Assembly (NCBI GenBank): GCA_032622095.1
Contig: CP136065.1
Location: forward strand, 93,193,343-93,257,342
Length of the DNA: 64,000 nt
Direction of reading: 5' to 3'
Origin: Siphonodentalium dalli
Taxonomy: Eukaryota > Mollusca > Scaphopoda > Gadilida > Siphonodentaliidae
Shown here: positions 12,058-24,343 of the stretch, one piece after another
Position numbering within the stretch: position 1 is the stretch's first letter
How the letters are laid out: each line of letters opens with the position of its first letter
The notes under the pieces: generated by a model
The model's database searches: none
Told to the model about the DNA's origin: nothing
What the model saw: only the letters and a program-made list of their open reading frames with translations
Program-made: the position numbers and the translations under genes

Positions 12058-12167
12058 TGTTTATTGCACACTCTGGAGATTGCAGCTTGTAACATACTAA
12101 CATTTAGGTCGATATTGTTGTGTTTAATTGAACAAACATGTGTTTAATGTAGACTATACCCCATAAT

Positions 12168-13317
12168 TTAGGCCACACAAAAAAAAAAATATGTTTCTCA
12201 AGTATCGCCGCGTCCGCAAAATACCCCCCCGCTGGCTACTTTTTATAGCTTACAACATATAAAAATATAAAAACATGCCGCCGCACAAAATCTTGGCGAT
12301 GTCGATACCCGCAAACAATACAATAAGCTCAAGTCGTCCCCGCCAGCAATGCAAGGGCGGTAATTATAAAATGAAAGCATTCCTTGCGTGCTCCGAATTG
12401 CCAATCGAGTTTACACGTAACGCGCCAGCGAACACGCGGTAAACAAATAACCAGCATGGCGCTGATAAGTATGTGTGTCAGAAGGGGACTTAAAATTGTT
12501 TGTCCCTGGACAATTACGGAAGTTAATTCGTCTGACAACATTTCCGACGCGGCAATGGGGTTCATAGAGAACCACCGTGAAACTATTGCTAATTGTGATC
12601 TGTGTATTACCGTACTATTAGTGGGATTTCTGTTGGAAAGGATTCACAGACACAGGATTTTCAGTTCGTTTCGCAGAATTTAAATATTATCCAGGTAGCA
12701 GATATATTCGGCCGCTATTTCCTGATTACATTAACATTGGAAGATGCTGCACCAGTGTCTGCTGAAAACAGTGGAAAATCCGTATTTTCTGTTCTCATGG
12801 ACTCAAACAATAAAACTGTTTTATCAATTTCAAAACAAAACAAAACAACAACAGTTTCTGTAGACTCAGTACCAGGGTGCTGAGTATATGACCTTCAGGT
12901 AGACTGGATTTGTTTTAAACCAAAATATTCTTGTTATTGTTGAACATCTGTTATTTCTTCAATAAATTTTAATGCTATAAATGAGAGATCTTATTTTAAT
13001 GCAGCATCCATAGGGTACACACATTTGCATATATATAAAATAAACAGTTTTATTTTCAAACAACATATGAAAACAGATCATGATCATGAACAAACAAGGT
13101 AAATATACATTACACACCATGTTACAAAGAGCCAAACTTTGTCTTAAAGTCAATCTTTAATCATAAAAGCATGTCTGCCCATCATTTTTATACATAAAAA
13201 TTTGGCATAAAAAACCTGCCTGCCGGTAAAATTCAGCCCATAAAAATAAAAATAAAAATCTGCCTGCCTGCTGGGTTTTTTTGAAAAAATACTTTTTATT
13301 TTTTTTGTGTGGCCTTA
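12168..13317. mobile_element. Candidate DNA transposon with 'taggccacacaaaaaaaa' ends
   Basis: The left end 'ttaggccacacaaaaaaaaa' and the right end, reverse-complemented, 'taaggccacacaaaaaaaat', form roughly 19-bp inverted repeats 1.15 kb apart. No clear target duplication was found. The interior (12384-12890) has two overlapping open frames of 93-99 residues with no motif I recognise. They may be decayed fragments of a captured or transposase gene. Confidence 0.45.
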
Positions 13318-14734
13318 GCCAAGACATTTTCTGTTAAAGTTGACGTCGCCAGTGAAGTTGTTGACGTAATAAGTTTGTATTCTTCAAGAACAATACACAT
13401 TTTTTTATTGAACGTTTCAATTCTGTATTTTGCTGTATTTCGCACAAATAAGCCATTGGGTGCACAATAATAAAATATATTGCTGCCTACCTGTTGGTAT
13501 TTGTTTGGCTTGCTTGAAATAGTCTTACCAAACTCTGTTATGTTTGCAAAAATATTAAAGTGAACATGTAAACTGTGCCATGATTGTTTTTGATATTAAA
13601 CACTATAATTTTGCAGCAAAACAAAGCCCATATTGTTTCATTAAAGTAAAATAAAAAAAATTCCCATATTTTAAAAACTTTCAGTAACTATTCCTCAAAA
13701 TCTCCATGACTGGCTATTTGTCATACACGTAACGCTTTCAACATAAAAGTTTTCATTATTCAAGAACTACGGATTACTCTTTAAGAACCCAGTGAATGCT
13801 TTCATCCGTTGATTATATATTTGTCTGTAGATGTTGATTAAACCGTAAATAAACTGCACAAAAATGACATTGTTTTATTTTGACGAAGTGCCAGATAATT
13901 TAATGAGTCTGGGGGAATTTAGTTTAATCAGTGTATTATTATGAAAATTATGCACGTGATTGCAATTGGCAGTCAAGTGATATTTGATAAATTGTGAATG
14001 AATACACAAAGATGTATTGTATGACCACTTCTATTAATCGATCCTACACCAATCGTTGAACCCACGTGATTATTAAATAATTGTCAGCTTTCCACTCAGT
14101 ACCACGTGTACGTCAAGCAAATTATCTCCTCCCGTTTCTTGTCATTTTCAACAAGGAGTTTTCCCTCGGTCGGATTAGCTGGAGCTTTATACCGAACACT
14201 ATTGTGTGATTGTATTTAGTGATGATATTCAACTTGTTCCAAGATGTCCCGCCCCAATGTATGTTGTGGCAGGACATTTGGGAACTCGTCAAAGTTGTTC
14301 ACAAACTGGAGACCTCGTTTTTAAACAAGCTCAAACTTTCATTCGTAATCGTTTATATGGGGTATTTTCCGTGTATTTCCACATGAATCATTTAAATTTT
14401 GCATTAAATGGCTTTATACATTTTGACTAATGTTGATGAATATTAAATTGATCGTTAAATTATAGAGTATCTCGATAGTAATTCTATAACCTATCACAGG
14501 ATCAGAGTGTTATTCGTGTACCTTTACACATTCGTGGGTCCATATCTGTTGTCTTGATTATACAATTTTAAACATTTAAAATACCGCTACTATAATCACA
14601 TTCATATTTATAAGTTCAAACAACTGTTATTTGACATACTGATATATGACTGAGAGTGTTGACATTCATATATTATAGCAATTTGCTCAGCGTCACACAC
14701 ATAAAGATAGAATGACCCAATAAATGCGGGCTGC
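13318..14734. other. Intron DNA, nothing recognised
   Basis: AT-rich sequence without coding motifs, clear repeats or splice-bounded segments. The 74-residue frame at 14206-14430 has no recognisable features. Confidence 0.35.
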
Positions 14735-15196
14735 AGGGTGTGCCGATGGTTTAAATTTGAAATCATGATGGCCATGACCAATATCGTAAAGACCCGAGCA
14801 AAGATACGACTTGTAGCCCATGCCAAAGGATTTAGTTATGCAAAGAGTAAACTTCAAGATGGCTGCCAGCAGCCATGTTTTTTGTTTTGGTCGAATGACC
14901 CCCAAAATGACTCATTCCCACCTACATGTCAATATTAACATTCATGGCAAATGTCATGATGATCAGAAAAACAGTACGGCATGCAGCCCATGCTAATTGA
15001 TGGATTGCATTTTTTAATCCAAGATGGCCTTGTGGACATGTTTTTTTTGCGGAACAACCCCAATATGACTCGATTCCCATCTACATGTCAATGTCAACAG
15101 CCATGGCAAATTTTATAATGATCCGACCACGCACGACACACATGGATGGCAGATACAAAGCCATGGAATAGCTCAAACTTCACAAGTAAAGTTGAG
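14735..15196 (+). mobile_element. Pearl/Helentron-like element, 5'-truncated
   Basis: Two to three core units ('caagatggctgccagcagcc', 'gactcattcccacctacatg') are followed by 'acgcacgacacacatggatg' and the 3' hairpin 'tagctcaaacttcac...gtaaagttgagc'. The 5' end seen in other copies is missing. Confidence 0.6.
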
Positions 15197-15472
15197 CGAA
15201 AAAGTCTGGAACATTTTTCCACCACCACCCCCTGGTTTAATGGTATATAATAATACATCGAAGACCCCTGTCTGGAAATGTTTCTACCAATTAATATTGT
15301 TTTTATTTCAAATTTCCATGGAAAAGTTGGGAGCATAGCAAGCAAGAGAACTCTATCTCTATCTGAAATCGAGAAAAGTTTCATTGTCGATCTGTTCTAA
15401 AAATAGCCCGTAAAAATGTCCCAATTGATTGATTGTATTATAACAGAAAATTCAAAATAAAGTCAATATTAA

Positions 15473-15730
15473 CCCTTTCATGACTGGAGTTTCCTGATAT
15501 TTTGCAAAAATCCTGTGCCAGTGCTTTCTCTTATATATGCGAGTCTCCCACAGGGCACCTCGCATATTTTTATAAGAAAATGCATTGGCCAAACAATATT
15601 TACCTTGATTTTGAAAGCCAGTGCATACTCTTATATATGTGAGGCTTCCTATGGGAGACTCGCATATATAAGAGAATGCACTGGCACAGCATCTTTAACA
15701 GTGCGTCGCGCAGCTACAATCATGAAATGG
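15473..15730. mobile_element. TTAA-flanked foldback MITE, family A
   Basis: Flanked by TTAA on both sides (15469-15472 and 15731-15734). The ends are CCCTTTCATGA and TCATGAAATGG. The interior holds two inverted 'cattctcttatatatgcgag / ctcgcatatataagagaatg' stems. A TTAA target with short inverted repeats is the piggyBac signature. Noncoding. Confidence 0.7.
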
Positions 15731-15860
15731 TTAATTGATAGAAGCATTTCATGACAGCAGACTTCAATTCATATTTATTATTTTACACCCAGAAACCTAT
15801 AAAACTTGTTATAGGAAGAGATAGACCATTTTTAAATATGAGTAATGTATATAACTGTAC

Positions 15861-16132
15861 CCTGAGAATAACATCAAGCTGCCCATAAGCATATAATTTG
15901 TGCTCTAATGCTTTCACGCGTATCCGTCCATCTTCCAAGACAAGTGCAACATGATGCTGGCATGAGTCACCTCCTTCGTCACAAGCCCCGAATCTGTGCA
16001 ACAAATACCCAGAACTGTTCTCTGGTTTGAATGACAGGAATACCTCAAGATATTGTTTGGGTTTTTGCTCCGTATCATATCTCATGTATGCACCTCCATT
16101 GAATCTGGCCTTGTATACATCTAGCATGTTAA
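15861..16132 (-). CDS. Exon 12 in window: laminin-G-like domain, first half
   Basis: A 272-bp exon, phase 1 in and phase 0 out. It encodes a beta-rich segment: DVYKARFNGGAYMRYDTEQ, then YLEVFLSFKPENSSGYLLHR, then VALVLEDGRIRVKALEH. The F-x-G-x-a-Y-x-R-Y opening, the 'SFKPENSSGYL' strand and the 'LEDGRIRV' strand match the usual LamG (jelly-roll) layout. The inserted GACDEGGDSCQHH contains two cysteines. It contains one NSS sequon. Acceptor CATTTCAG, donor GTACAG, slightly weak. Confidence 0.8.
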
Positions 16133-16878
16133 CTGAAATGAAGAATCAGTGCAAAAAAATAAGGCTGTTCATCCGATATTGTATCTCTTAACCAGAGCTG
16201 TTAAGTTTCACGGATGGTCCGTGAGACTCCCGGATTGCCATAAGAAAAACATCCAAAATACGGAAGACTATCCATTTTTCCTGCAATCGGCTCAAAAAGT
16301 ACTTCTGATTTTTGTTGGTAATTTCATAAAATGGACAGATGCAGATGCACTGTCGGTAACTTCAACACTAATAGCTGTGATTGCAAGGTGATAACCATAA
16401 TAGATTTTCACACTATCCCAAAGCCATGATTGTGCATGTCTTTTCTTCTTCTTTGGTTGTGATAAGGAAATCAATTGTAATTTTGTTTTTTAACCCCAGC
16501 AATTTCAAATTGTTTTTCCTTGCTAACATGTGATTATGTGATAAAATGGATCTCAAATTTGTCGCAATTCTAAACAAAATATAATTTAGTGCACTTGGCT
16601 AATATATTTTGTATATAATTGCGACTCATTACAGATCCTCTATCAATGAGATAATTTTACAGTGTTTAGGCCATGTCAATTTCCCATTTCTCAGGCCAAA
16701 AAATTTGAAAAGTATGCGATCACGTGCTTTTTAATAATTATTTTTGTTTCTGGGGCACACACCAATGAAGAATCCACCCCTGGATCCGAGTTAAATTTCA
16801 GTTGCCGTGGCCCTTATTACCCAAACAAATGTGACGCAACCAAATTTCGGGTGTGAGTAGGGTTGGGTCATATATATA
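16133..16878. other. Intron DNA, nothing recognised
   Basis: No coding motif or transposon end was found. Open frames at 16149-16391 and 16662-16856 have no known domain and no splice context. Confidence 0.35.
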
Positions 16879-18760
16879 CAGGGTTTCCGCCAGGCTGGCT
16901 GCGGGTCCGTCCCACAGACCCATTCCCCCCGTCGGTCGTTGCATGTAATCCCGCTCATACACAAATAAATGACGTTAATAAAAACTTTTTCAGTCTTATC
17001 TGTGTCAACTGGCTACATATCTACACTTATTTTCATTAATATTGACAAAATGAAATCAACACAGTCCATCTCCCGAAAAAAAATATAAGAAAGAGCGTGT
17101 CAAATAGCGACATTAGATACAGCATAATACATGTCGCGGTAACATCAAAGAATGCCAGACTGTTGAGTGCGGGTATTTTTGGGCACGGGATTCCATGGAT
17201 GAAACTATTCACGTTCGAAGACCCCGTGCTATCGTATGATTACATAATTGGATCAAAGAACACCCAATTTTACTGAGTCGGGGATATTTTTATGCACGGG
17301 ATTTTCATGGATGAAACTACTCAATGTTGATCATTTATCTTATTGCTGTATTACCATTTGTTTTGCGTTCGATGTACCGGTAAGTGAAGTTCCTGAAAAA
17401 GACATGTGATTCTCTACGTGTGTTGATTATTATGCGTATATTGCCATGCATACTTAACAAAATCCCAAAGTGATTTATTTCACAATAATACGGAACCTGT
17501 CACAAATAAGTATTTATAGCGGGAATTCATAGTGAGAACACCATTTATTTGAGCCATATTACATGCATGAAGGATAAACACGAACACATCCCCCCCCCAA
17601 TATAGAGATAAAGTCAAAGTACGGTCAATAATAGTCCCCAAGCACAATAATCAACGACGCATATGTTCACATTTCCAGCCAAAAACTCAACTATATTTTA
17701 TAACACGTTTGCTAAAACTATGTTCTATAGCTGCGGTCATCAGTTGTTGGACTAACACAGTCTATTGAACAAGCTACGTGTTCCGGGTGAAAGATTTCGC
17801 TACCATTCGTATTTCGCCGCTATAAATATCTCCTGCAGACAAACCCTGCAGTATGATGTCACCACGCACAAATAGTGTTACGATCAACAGAATATATAAT
17901 TCTGTCAGTTTCATTTTCACTGACGCTACTTGAAATTCTAAGAAATACATTATTCAATTCTCCTTGCTAGGTATTAATGGTCAATGCGTAGATGCTTTTT
18001 AGTATTTAGATTCATTATACATGTTGGAATCTTATTGTAAGTTATAAATTTGTAAACACTGTATTAACCCTTTACCCAACAGAAGGGCCCTGTGCCAATG
18101 CATTCTCTTATATATGCGAGTCGACCATAGGTCGCCTCACATATATAAGAGAATGCATTGGCTTAACACATTACAAATTATAAAATTGTTAAAGAATGTA
18201 AGAAAAAATGGTAAAAAGTGTTAAAAAAAGATTTTTTTTAGGCCAATGCATTCTCTTATATATATGCGAGGCGACCTATGGTCGACTCGCATATATAAGA
18301 GAATGCATTGGCACAGGGCACAACTGTAACTATCACAATGTGGTCAAGGAGCCGGTTCCAATGATATCCATATTTGTATGGTTCTATTGAGACAGACCGA
18401 AGATATTTTAGGCTGTTGAAGCTTTATTTGGCCGGTTTTGGCCGGTTTGTTGGGTAAAGGGTTAAACTCGCGTAGCTCGTTCATTTATATAGTCTTCAAT
18501 CAGACGGCAGTCTTACGTACGTAATTAACTGACTAACTATTTGGATACCATCAACAGAATTAATGCACCCACGGAAATGATCGACTTGCATAATATACGT
18601 AGCTTTGGATTGCTTTGTGGGACACTCAGGTGCAAGGAAACGGCTTCTTTTCAGTGTCAAATAACAAAATTATCGCCCGACAGGACAAACCATGGTCATC
18701 CCGTCGCGTTATGTTTTTCCCCAATACGGACCCATAAATTCCCCCCCTGGCGGAAACCCT
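16879..18760. mobile_element. hAT-like element, 'cagggtttccgccagg' family, copy 1
   Basis: The inverted ends CAGGGTTTCCGCCAGG and CCTGGCGGAAACCCT are flanked by tatatata (left) and gatatata (right), a 7/8 match to an 8-bp target duplication. Copies occur at 29576-30363 (left part missing) and, in opposite orientation, 51303-54951. No transposase frame is visible, so it is nonautonomous. A TTAA-flanked MITE is inserted at 18068-18461. Confidence 0.75.
18068..18461. mobile_element. TTAA-flanked MITE, family C ends ('ccctttacccaaca')
   Basis: Inserted into the element at 16879-18760. The uninterrupted sister copies read 'tgtattaaactcg' where this one reads 'tgtattaa[insert]ttaaactcg', so the TTAA duplication is proven by the empty site. 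The ends CCCTTTACCCAACA and TGTTGGGTAAAGGG are perfect inverted repeats. The interior contains two 'tgcattctcttatatatgcg' foldbacks shared with family A. Confidence 0.85.
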
Positions 18761-19194
18761 GATATATACCTATAGTCAGTCACAATATCTTGTTCAGTAA
18801 CGCTGGCAGTCAAATTCATTTATATTTCCCATTCTGTTTTATTTGTTTTCTCCATTTTGAAATTGTAGAAAACATAATTTGTACATAAAATCTGGTATAT
18901 TTTTTCCGCAGATCATTATACTCACCACGATCCGGGTGTCATTTCGCCAATAAAAAACAACTGAACTGATTTAGCAAATAAGTGACAGTTACAAGCCAGT
19001 GAAGAGTTTTTATACTATGAATTGTCAATCAATATTTCACACACATAAATGCTTGTTTGTTAGTTTATAAATATGGAATGGCATCTGGAAGTACATACAC
19101 TGTAAACGTTGGCAATATGACCACTCTAGGGTGGCACAATCAGGTGGTAACATCATGGAGGGGCCCGAAGTCTCCATGACGTTCTCCACAGGTA

Positions 19195-19397
19195 CAGTAA
19201 CGCCCTAAATAATCGACTCCTTAACCACAACAGAATTAGGGTAACTTACCAGAATTTAGTCGGAATATGGCTTGTTACCATTTATCAGAAAGCTCTCAGT
19301 GAGAGCTTTCCGATGAATGGCAACACGCCATATTTCGGACTAAATCCTGAAAAATCCTGCTGTGGTTAAGGAGTCGATTATTTAGGGCATTACTGTA
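19195..19397. repeat. Foldback MITE family C, full 203-bp palindrome
   Basis: The arms begin TACAGTAACGCCCTAAATAA and end with the complement (ttatttagggcattactgta). They are symmetric around 'agaaagctctcagtgagagc'. TA at each edge fits a Tc1/mariner-type target. Further copies are at 57047-57211 (full) and 11060-11187 (half). Confidence 0.8.
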
Positions 19398-19514
19398 GAA
19401 GCCATTGAAAGAGTTAACAGAGCTTATAGAATTCAACTTTGGTTGCATATTTTTTCTTCTTTATTTCTTTCTTTTGATGCTGAAAGGAATATATAGCAAA
19501 TTTTGAATATTATA

Positions 19515-19862
19515 AGTTATTGTGGTGGACTGACGGCTTGGGGTTTATATTCAACCAAGTCATGAAGCGACATCAATGTCACATCTTGTTACCGTCAATC
19601 AATCATAATAACATATATATGTCATGCTGACAGTATAGTTATTTGACATAAATTTAATCCCGAAGAATGATCAGCAGAAAATGTCAAAATCTCCTATCGC
19701 TCTCTCCATAACATTGTTCAACATAAATCAGGCCGTCGAGAGACAATAAAAGGTTGTCTTGGTTTCCCTTATGTTGACGGCTCTAGACGTAAACATGGAA
19801 TATGTTGCGTTGCTCTCTGACCAATCAAAGATGCTGTCTCTTAATGGAGGCGAACATTGAAG
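19515..19862 (+). repeat. Dispersed repeat family E
   Basis: Starts 'agttattgtggtggactgac' and ends near 'cttaatggaggcgaacattg'. It matches, in order, the copies at 5224 (reverse) and 51283/54952. Its end lies 38 bp from the TSP1 exon at 19901-20071. Confidence 0.6.
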
Positions 19863-19900
19863 ATTTTTTATTCTTGTGTGAAGAAATGTGAATAACATAC

Positions 19901-20071
19901 CGTGACATGGCTTTTTGAAGCAGTGTCCTCTCTCTGCACCTATACCTGGACATGATGTTCCTCCTAGCTTTGGAGCTGGATTTGTACATGTGCGATCACG
20001 ATAGAAGAATCCTGAGTTACATGCTGTGCTGCAATCAGACCAACTTCCCCAATTACTCCATTCTCCATCAA
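19901..20071 (-). CDS. Exon 11 in window: TSP1 repeat, last before LamG
   Basis: A 171-bp, phase 1-1 exon: IDGEWSNWGSWSDCSTAC, then YRDRTCTNPAPKLGG, CPG, closing CFKKPCHG. WSNWGSW carries mannosylation motifs. Acceptor ATCAACAG, donor GTATGTTA. It is the eighth and last TSP1 repeat. The next exon starts a laminin-G-like domain. Confidence 0.88.
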
Positions 20072-20244
20072 CTGTTGATAAATTTTAAACTTATATTTGT
20101 AAGATATTACTAGTTTTTAACCATTTCATGACTACATACTCGCTGATGAGTATAGTTAAGCTTAGTTGAATATGCAAGTAATATATTTATAAACTAAACA
20201 ATTGCTTGCACCAAAAATATGACAACAAACTTATAATGGCACAT

Positions 20245-21433
20245 GAAAGTGTCAATGACACTGTAGGTCAACTTGGAGAGGGGATAGACTTTTCATGTTT
20301 TACAGTTGAAATGTCTCAGTAATACAAAATTCAAAAACATTTGATAGCTCCCATCTGGTAGATCATTATCAAGATCAATATGAAGTTTGGTGATTATCAG
20401 ATGAGGGAAGTGGACTGTAGGCTGTGCTAAAGGATTAAGTCATGCAAAGAGAAAAATCCAAATGGCTGCCGGTGGAATGTTTTTTTTAACGAAAATTGGA
20501 AAAATTAGATTACTCCCATCTTGTGGTCATCCCGACGTTTGGACATGTAGGGTGTTATCTGCAGGGTGTACAAAAGGGTTTAGTCACACAAATAAAATCC
20601 AAAATGGCCGCTGGGGTCATATATTGTTAAAAAAATTCAGAAAACTTTGATGGCTCACATCTAGCGGTCACCTCGATGATCAGATGAGTGTCAGATGTGA
20701 TCTGTAGGATTTAGTCATGAAAAGAGGAAAATCCAACATTGCTGCCGACGGCCATATTATATGGCCGAAGGAGTTCAAAATGACTCGTTCCCTTCTACAT
20801 GTCAAACAACATCCATGACAAATTTCATGATGATCCAACCAAAGGTACGACCATTAGCCCATGCCAAAGAATTTAGTCATGCAAAGAGTAAAATAAAAGA
20901 TGGCTGCAGGCGGCCATGTTTTTTAGTCGATGACGGCAAAATAACTCGTTCCCATCTACATGTCAATATTAACATCCATGACAAATTTCATGATGATCCA
21001 ACCAAAGGTACGACCAGTAGCCCATGCCAAAGAATTTAGTCATGCAAAGAGTAAAATAAAAGATGGCTGCAGGCGGCCATGTTTTTTAGCCGATGACGGC
21101 AAAATGACTCATTCCCATCTACATGTCAATACTAACATCCATGACAAATTTAATGATGATCAGACAAACAGTACGGCCTGTAGCCCATGCTAATGGATTG
21201 CATTTTGAAATCAAAGATGGCCACCGGCGGCCATGTTTTTTGGACGAATGACCCCAAAATGACTCCATCTCATCTACATGTCAATGTCAACAGCCATGAC
21301 AAATTTCATAACATGATCCAGCCAAAAGTACGACCTGTAGCCCATACTAATGGAAATTGTTGACGGATGCACATGGAAGATGGATACCAATCCATGGTAA
21401 TAGCTCAAACTTTACAAGTAAAGTTGAGCTAAC
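20245..21433 (+). mobile_element. Pearl/Helentron-like element, complete copy with about five core units
   Basis: The 5' end is 'agtgtcaatgacactgtagg', then diverged outer units and at least four regular 160-bp units ('ggcggccatgttttttagcc', 'ctcgttcccatctacatgtc'). It ends with the 3' hairpin 'tagctcaaactttacaagta', 'aagttgagcta'. A microsatellite before the hairpin is reduced to 'gacggatgcacatgg'. Open frames at 20761-21193 are repeat by-products. Confidence 0.62.
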
Positions 21434-22020
21434 AAGGGGTACGCATCTAAGATGCTATGTCGAGTTTATTGGCAGTCGTTAAAACTTCGGCCAATAACTT
21501 GGCAATAAGGCCCACACAAGGCCCAAAAAGTCGGACAAACCTGCATGGTTTTCGAACTCATCCGAGATATTGTTGCAAGAGACTCATATATCAAATATGG
21601 TTTGAATCAGTTAATATTTTATTGAGTTATCGCGCTAACAGTGAAAAAAATGCTAAAAATAGACAAACTAAGGCACATAACTCCGGGGGAAAAAATTCCG
21701 ACAAACCTGGTTTTCGAACTCGTCTGAGATATTGTTGCAAGAGACTTATATACCAAATATGGTTTTAATCAGTTAATATTTAATTGAGTTATCGTTCGGA
21801 CGTGACCCATTTTCTACAGGCAGTAAATAGTCATTGGGAGCAACTCACATACCAAAAATTTTCTGAATCCGTTCACAAATGTCAAAGTTATAAGGCATTC
21901 TTTCGCCCGCCCGCCAACCGTCCCTCGTCAAACCATAAGTCGAGTTTTTTAAAAACTCAACTAAAAATGACAAAACTAAATAAGTTGTCAGATCTATTTA
22001 GACTAGAGGCCTTTTGAAAG
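21434..22020 (+). repeat. Duplicated about 165-bp segment ('gagatattgttgcaagagac')
   Basis: The blocks 21520-21625 and 21685-21790 share 'ggttttcgaactc', 'gagatattgttgcaagagac', 'caaatatggtttgaatcagt' and 'ttgagttatcg'. Related 'gggccataactctggtg' and 'actaaagttatcatcc' blocks occur at 31030-31160 and 62830-63150. This is a dispersed noncoding family. Confidence 0.55.
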
Positions 22021-22283
22021 TCTGTCCAATAAAAGAAAGAACTCAGAACATATGTCACCATATTAATTTAAAACTAGAGGTGACTGATGGGGCTGTCCCA
22101 ATGGGACTTAGGATACCCATTGTACTAAACATCTGTCCCAATTTTTTAAGAAATTGACTGAAAAATTCAGGAGTACAACCTCGGACTGACAGATGGACGA
22201 ACAAGCTGATTCCTATATATAACCCCCCCCCCCCCAAAAATAAGATTGCTGCATATATAATCACTGTGAGTTTTTACACATAC

Positions 22284-22430
22284 TTTGGCATGGTTGCATA
22301 TTGCACTCTTCCCTCCAGTATTCCGTGCGAGTACAGTTTGAACAAGTCCTCGTCCGTCTTCTGGCCCCGCCACCACATGTAGTATTACATGCTGACCATG
22401 ATGCCCAGGATTTTGTTACATTGGAACGAC
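22284..22430 (-). CDS. Exon 10 in window: TSP1 repeat (short form)
   Basis: A 147-bp, phase 1-1 exon: SWASWSACNTTCGGGARRRT, then CSNCTRTEYW and CNMQPCQ. It carries a C-x2-T-C-x-G fucosylation motif and three N-glycosylation sequons (NVT, NTT, NCT). Acceptor TTTTTTCAG, donor GTATGTG. At 49 codons it is the shortest TSP1 repeat of the gene. Confidence 0.87.
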
Positions 22431-22439
22431 CTGAAAAAA

Positions 22440-22815
22440 GGTGGCGGACATTTGAAGAATGAAGTCCAGAGTGGGTGAATTTAGTGACACTATCCCGCAT
22501 CTGCTATGGGAGACCTAGACTCAGATTTAAGTTCCCAGATGGTGAAGATGGTGATGAGCACCCATTGGGCACCTCGATTATGCATTGTGTCATCTGCAAA
22601 TTTGAGGAGACAGAAACTAAACTGAAAATAAAAAATTATCTTTCAACAGAAGTTTCAGAAGAAAATAAAAAAATGATTAATTTGATAATAAAGATACTTT
22701 CCAGAGAAGATGAGGCCTAAGAAGAATGAGGTCCTCAGAAGGTGAATTCAGTGATGCTAACCTGTTCGGGGTGACATCACTAAATTCATCCTTTGGGAAC
22801 CTCATTCTGCAAATG
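22440..22815. repeat. Foldback family B, two neighbouring copies
   Basis: A partial arm lies at 22455-22500 ('gtgggtgaatttagtgacac'), followed by sequence related to 5705-5830 ('cacctcgattatgcat'). A full hairpin follows at 22735-22810 ('gaggtcctcagaaggtgaat...attcatcctttgggaacctc'). Confidence 0.55.
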
Positions 22816-22974
22816 TCCGGCACCATATATTTAGGCTTGTACATACAATATGACCCAATTGGATAAACTAACCTAAATTATTCTTTTAGCATAATTCATA
22901 TTTATCAGATAAATTTCTATTTGCCATATTTTCAGATAATTTTCCAACTGTTTTAAAATCAAATTTAGAATAAT

Positions 22975-23144
22975 AAGCAATTATTTTATGTGTCTTTTGT
23001 GAACAGTCAAAATTGTTGTCCCGAGGTATCAGGAATGACTATCGAATTGTTGCCGAAGGCCGAGGGCAACAGTTCGATAGTCATTCCTGATACCGAGGGA
23101 CAACAATTTTGCCTGATCCCAAAAGACACATGAAATAATTGCTT
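22975..23144. repeat. 170-bp palindrome
   Basis: The outer arms 'aagcaattattttatgtgtc'/'gacacatgaaataattgctt' and the inner arms 'attgttgtcccgaggtatca'/'tgataccgagggacaacaat' meet at a 'gaaggccgagggc' centre. A further inverted pair, 'tgttacccaata' (23145) and 'tattgggtaaca' (23540), brackets 23144-23552, suggesting a larger decayed element. Confidence 0.75.
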
Positions 23145-24078
23145 TGTTACCCAATACATTTACTTGTATATAATCAGGTCATTGCTAATTAATTACACTC
23201 TTTAATAGTGTTATTTCTAATTATGAGAACTAACTGGAATATACGGAAATCCGGTATAATTAAAAAACAAAACCGGAAATTTCCGGAAATAGCCGAAACG
23301 TCACGGAAATTGCAAACCATGTAACAGATCGTTCGGGCCAGTCAACAGTTCGCTCGGAGCCAGTCAACAGTTCGCTAGGGTTGGGCAACAGTTCACTCGT
23401 GACGTCACGAAAGCTTACCGTGATAGCAAACCGGGCAACAGTTAATTCAGGGCGGGCAACAGTTCGTTGTGGCGTTATGAACGCGAATTTGGGGTTAACC
23501 AGTTAATTCTAAATCCCAATGATTTACGAAGTAAAACTCTACTATTGGGTAACAAGAAAGACTATATACCAGTACACCTTTAGAGACTTAATTTATTTTC
23601 AAGTTCGGTAATGTCGCCTTGGGCGGCATGAAGTACATCTAAGGCATCTTATTTTATTATTTAAGGCTTTTACGGCTGAATTCACCCTTATCAAATCAAA
23701 TTTAAAATGACATCTAGTTTCTAAGTTTATAGATCTGAGGGTAAGATGACTTTCATTGAGAGGTAACTATCATCTACTCCTGAGTCAACTAACAAAGCCT
23801 TTGATAATAAGTGGAACAGTATCCTCAATTAATTAAAGACACTTGACCGGAAAACAATCTGGTAAAAAACTTGAAATAAATTTCTACAAAAATAAATTTA
23901 GATTTTTTGACCGACCCTGCAGTATCACAAAAACTGAACATATACTATTATAGTAAGAATGATTGTCTAAATAACACATTTTATAAGCAAGAACAAATTA
24001 TATACGTAATTTAAAAGACAGAACAAGAAAAATGATAAGTTAAAAAATAAAATTTTTATAATTATAATTAATTTTTTC
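23145..24078. other. Intron DNA, repeat-derived, no gene
   Basis: Between 23320 and 23480 there is a run of near-repeats of 'gggcaacagttcgctcg' type. The remainder is AT-rich without recognisable features. Confidence 0.35.
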
Positions 24079-24341
24079 TTGAGGGAAGCCCAAAACTGAA
24101 CTATATGGATTATATCTCCGGCTTTCTGTCAATCAGGAGGGTTAAAATTTATTGTCGCCCTACTCCATTTACATCTGGGCTTGGATTATTCACCCATGAA
24201 TGCGCCCAGTATAACTCCTGCATTCTAACCATTAACTAGTCAGTTTTATTTTCGACTCAATCAAGAGATTTGCAAGTCGCGGGGCTGGGAATGGCACCAC
24301 CATGGGAGGGATCTATGATAGTTCAGTCTTGGGCTTCCCTT
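24079..24341. repeat. MITE with 'gggaagcccaaaactgaact' ends
   Basis: The left arm 'gagggaagcccaaaactgaa' and the right arm 'ttcagtcttgggcttccctt' are about 26-bp inverted repeats 263 bp apart. A lone end of the same type lies at 24962-25010 ('aagcccttcaactgaactat'). Noncoding. Confidence 0.65.
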
Positions 24342-24343
24342 AA

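Noticed and set aside
12384-12883. Possible host exon pair inside the 12168-13317 element
   Set aside because: The frames lack consistent acceptor/donor signals and recognisable domains and do not fit the phase chain of the minus-strand gene.
16149-16391. 80-residue plus-strand frame upstream of the LamG exon
   Set aside because: No domain, no repeats in related positions, no splice context; treated as chance.
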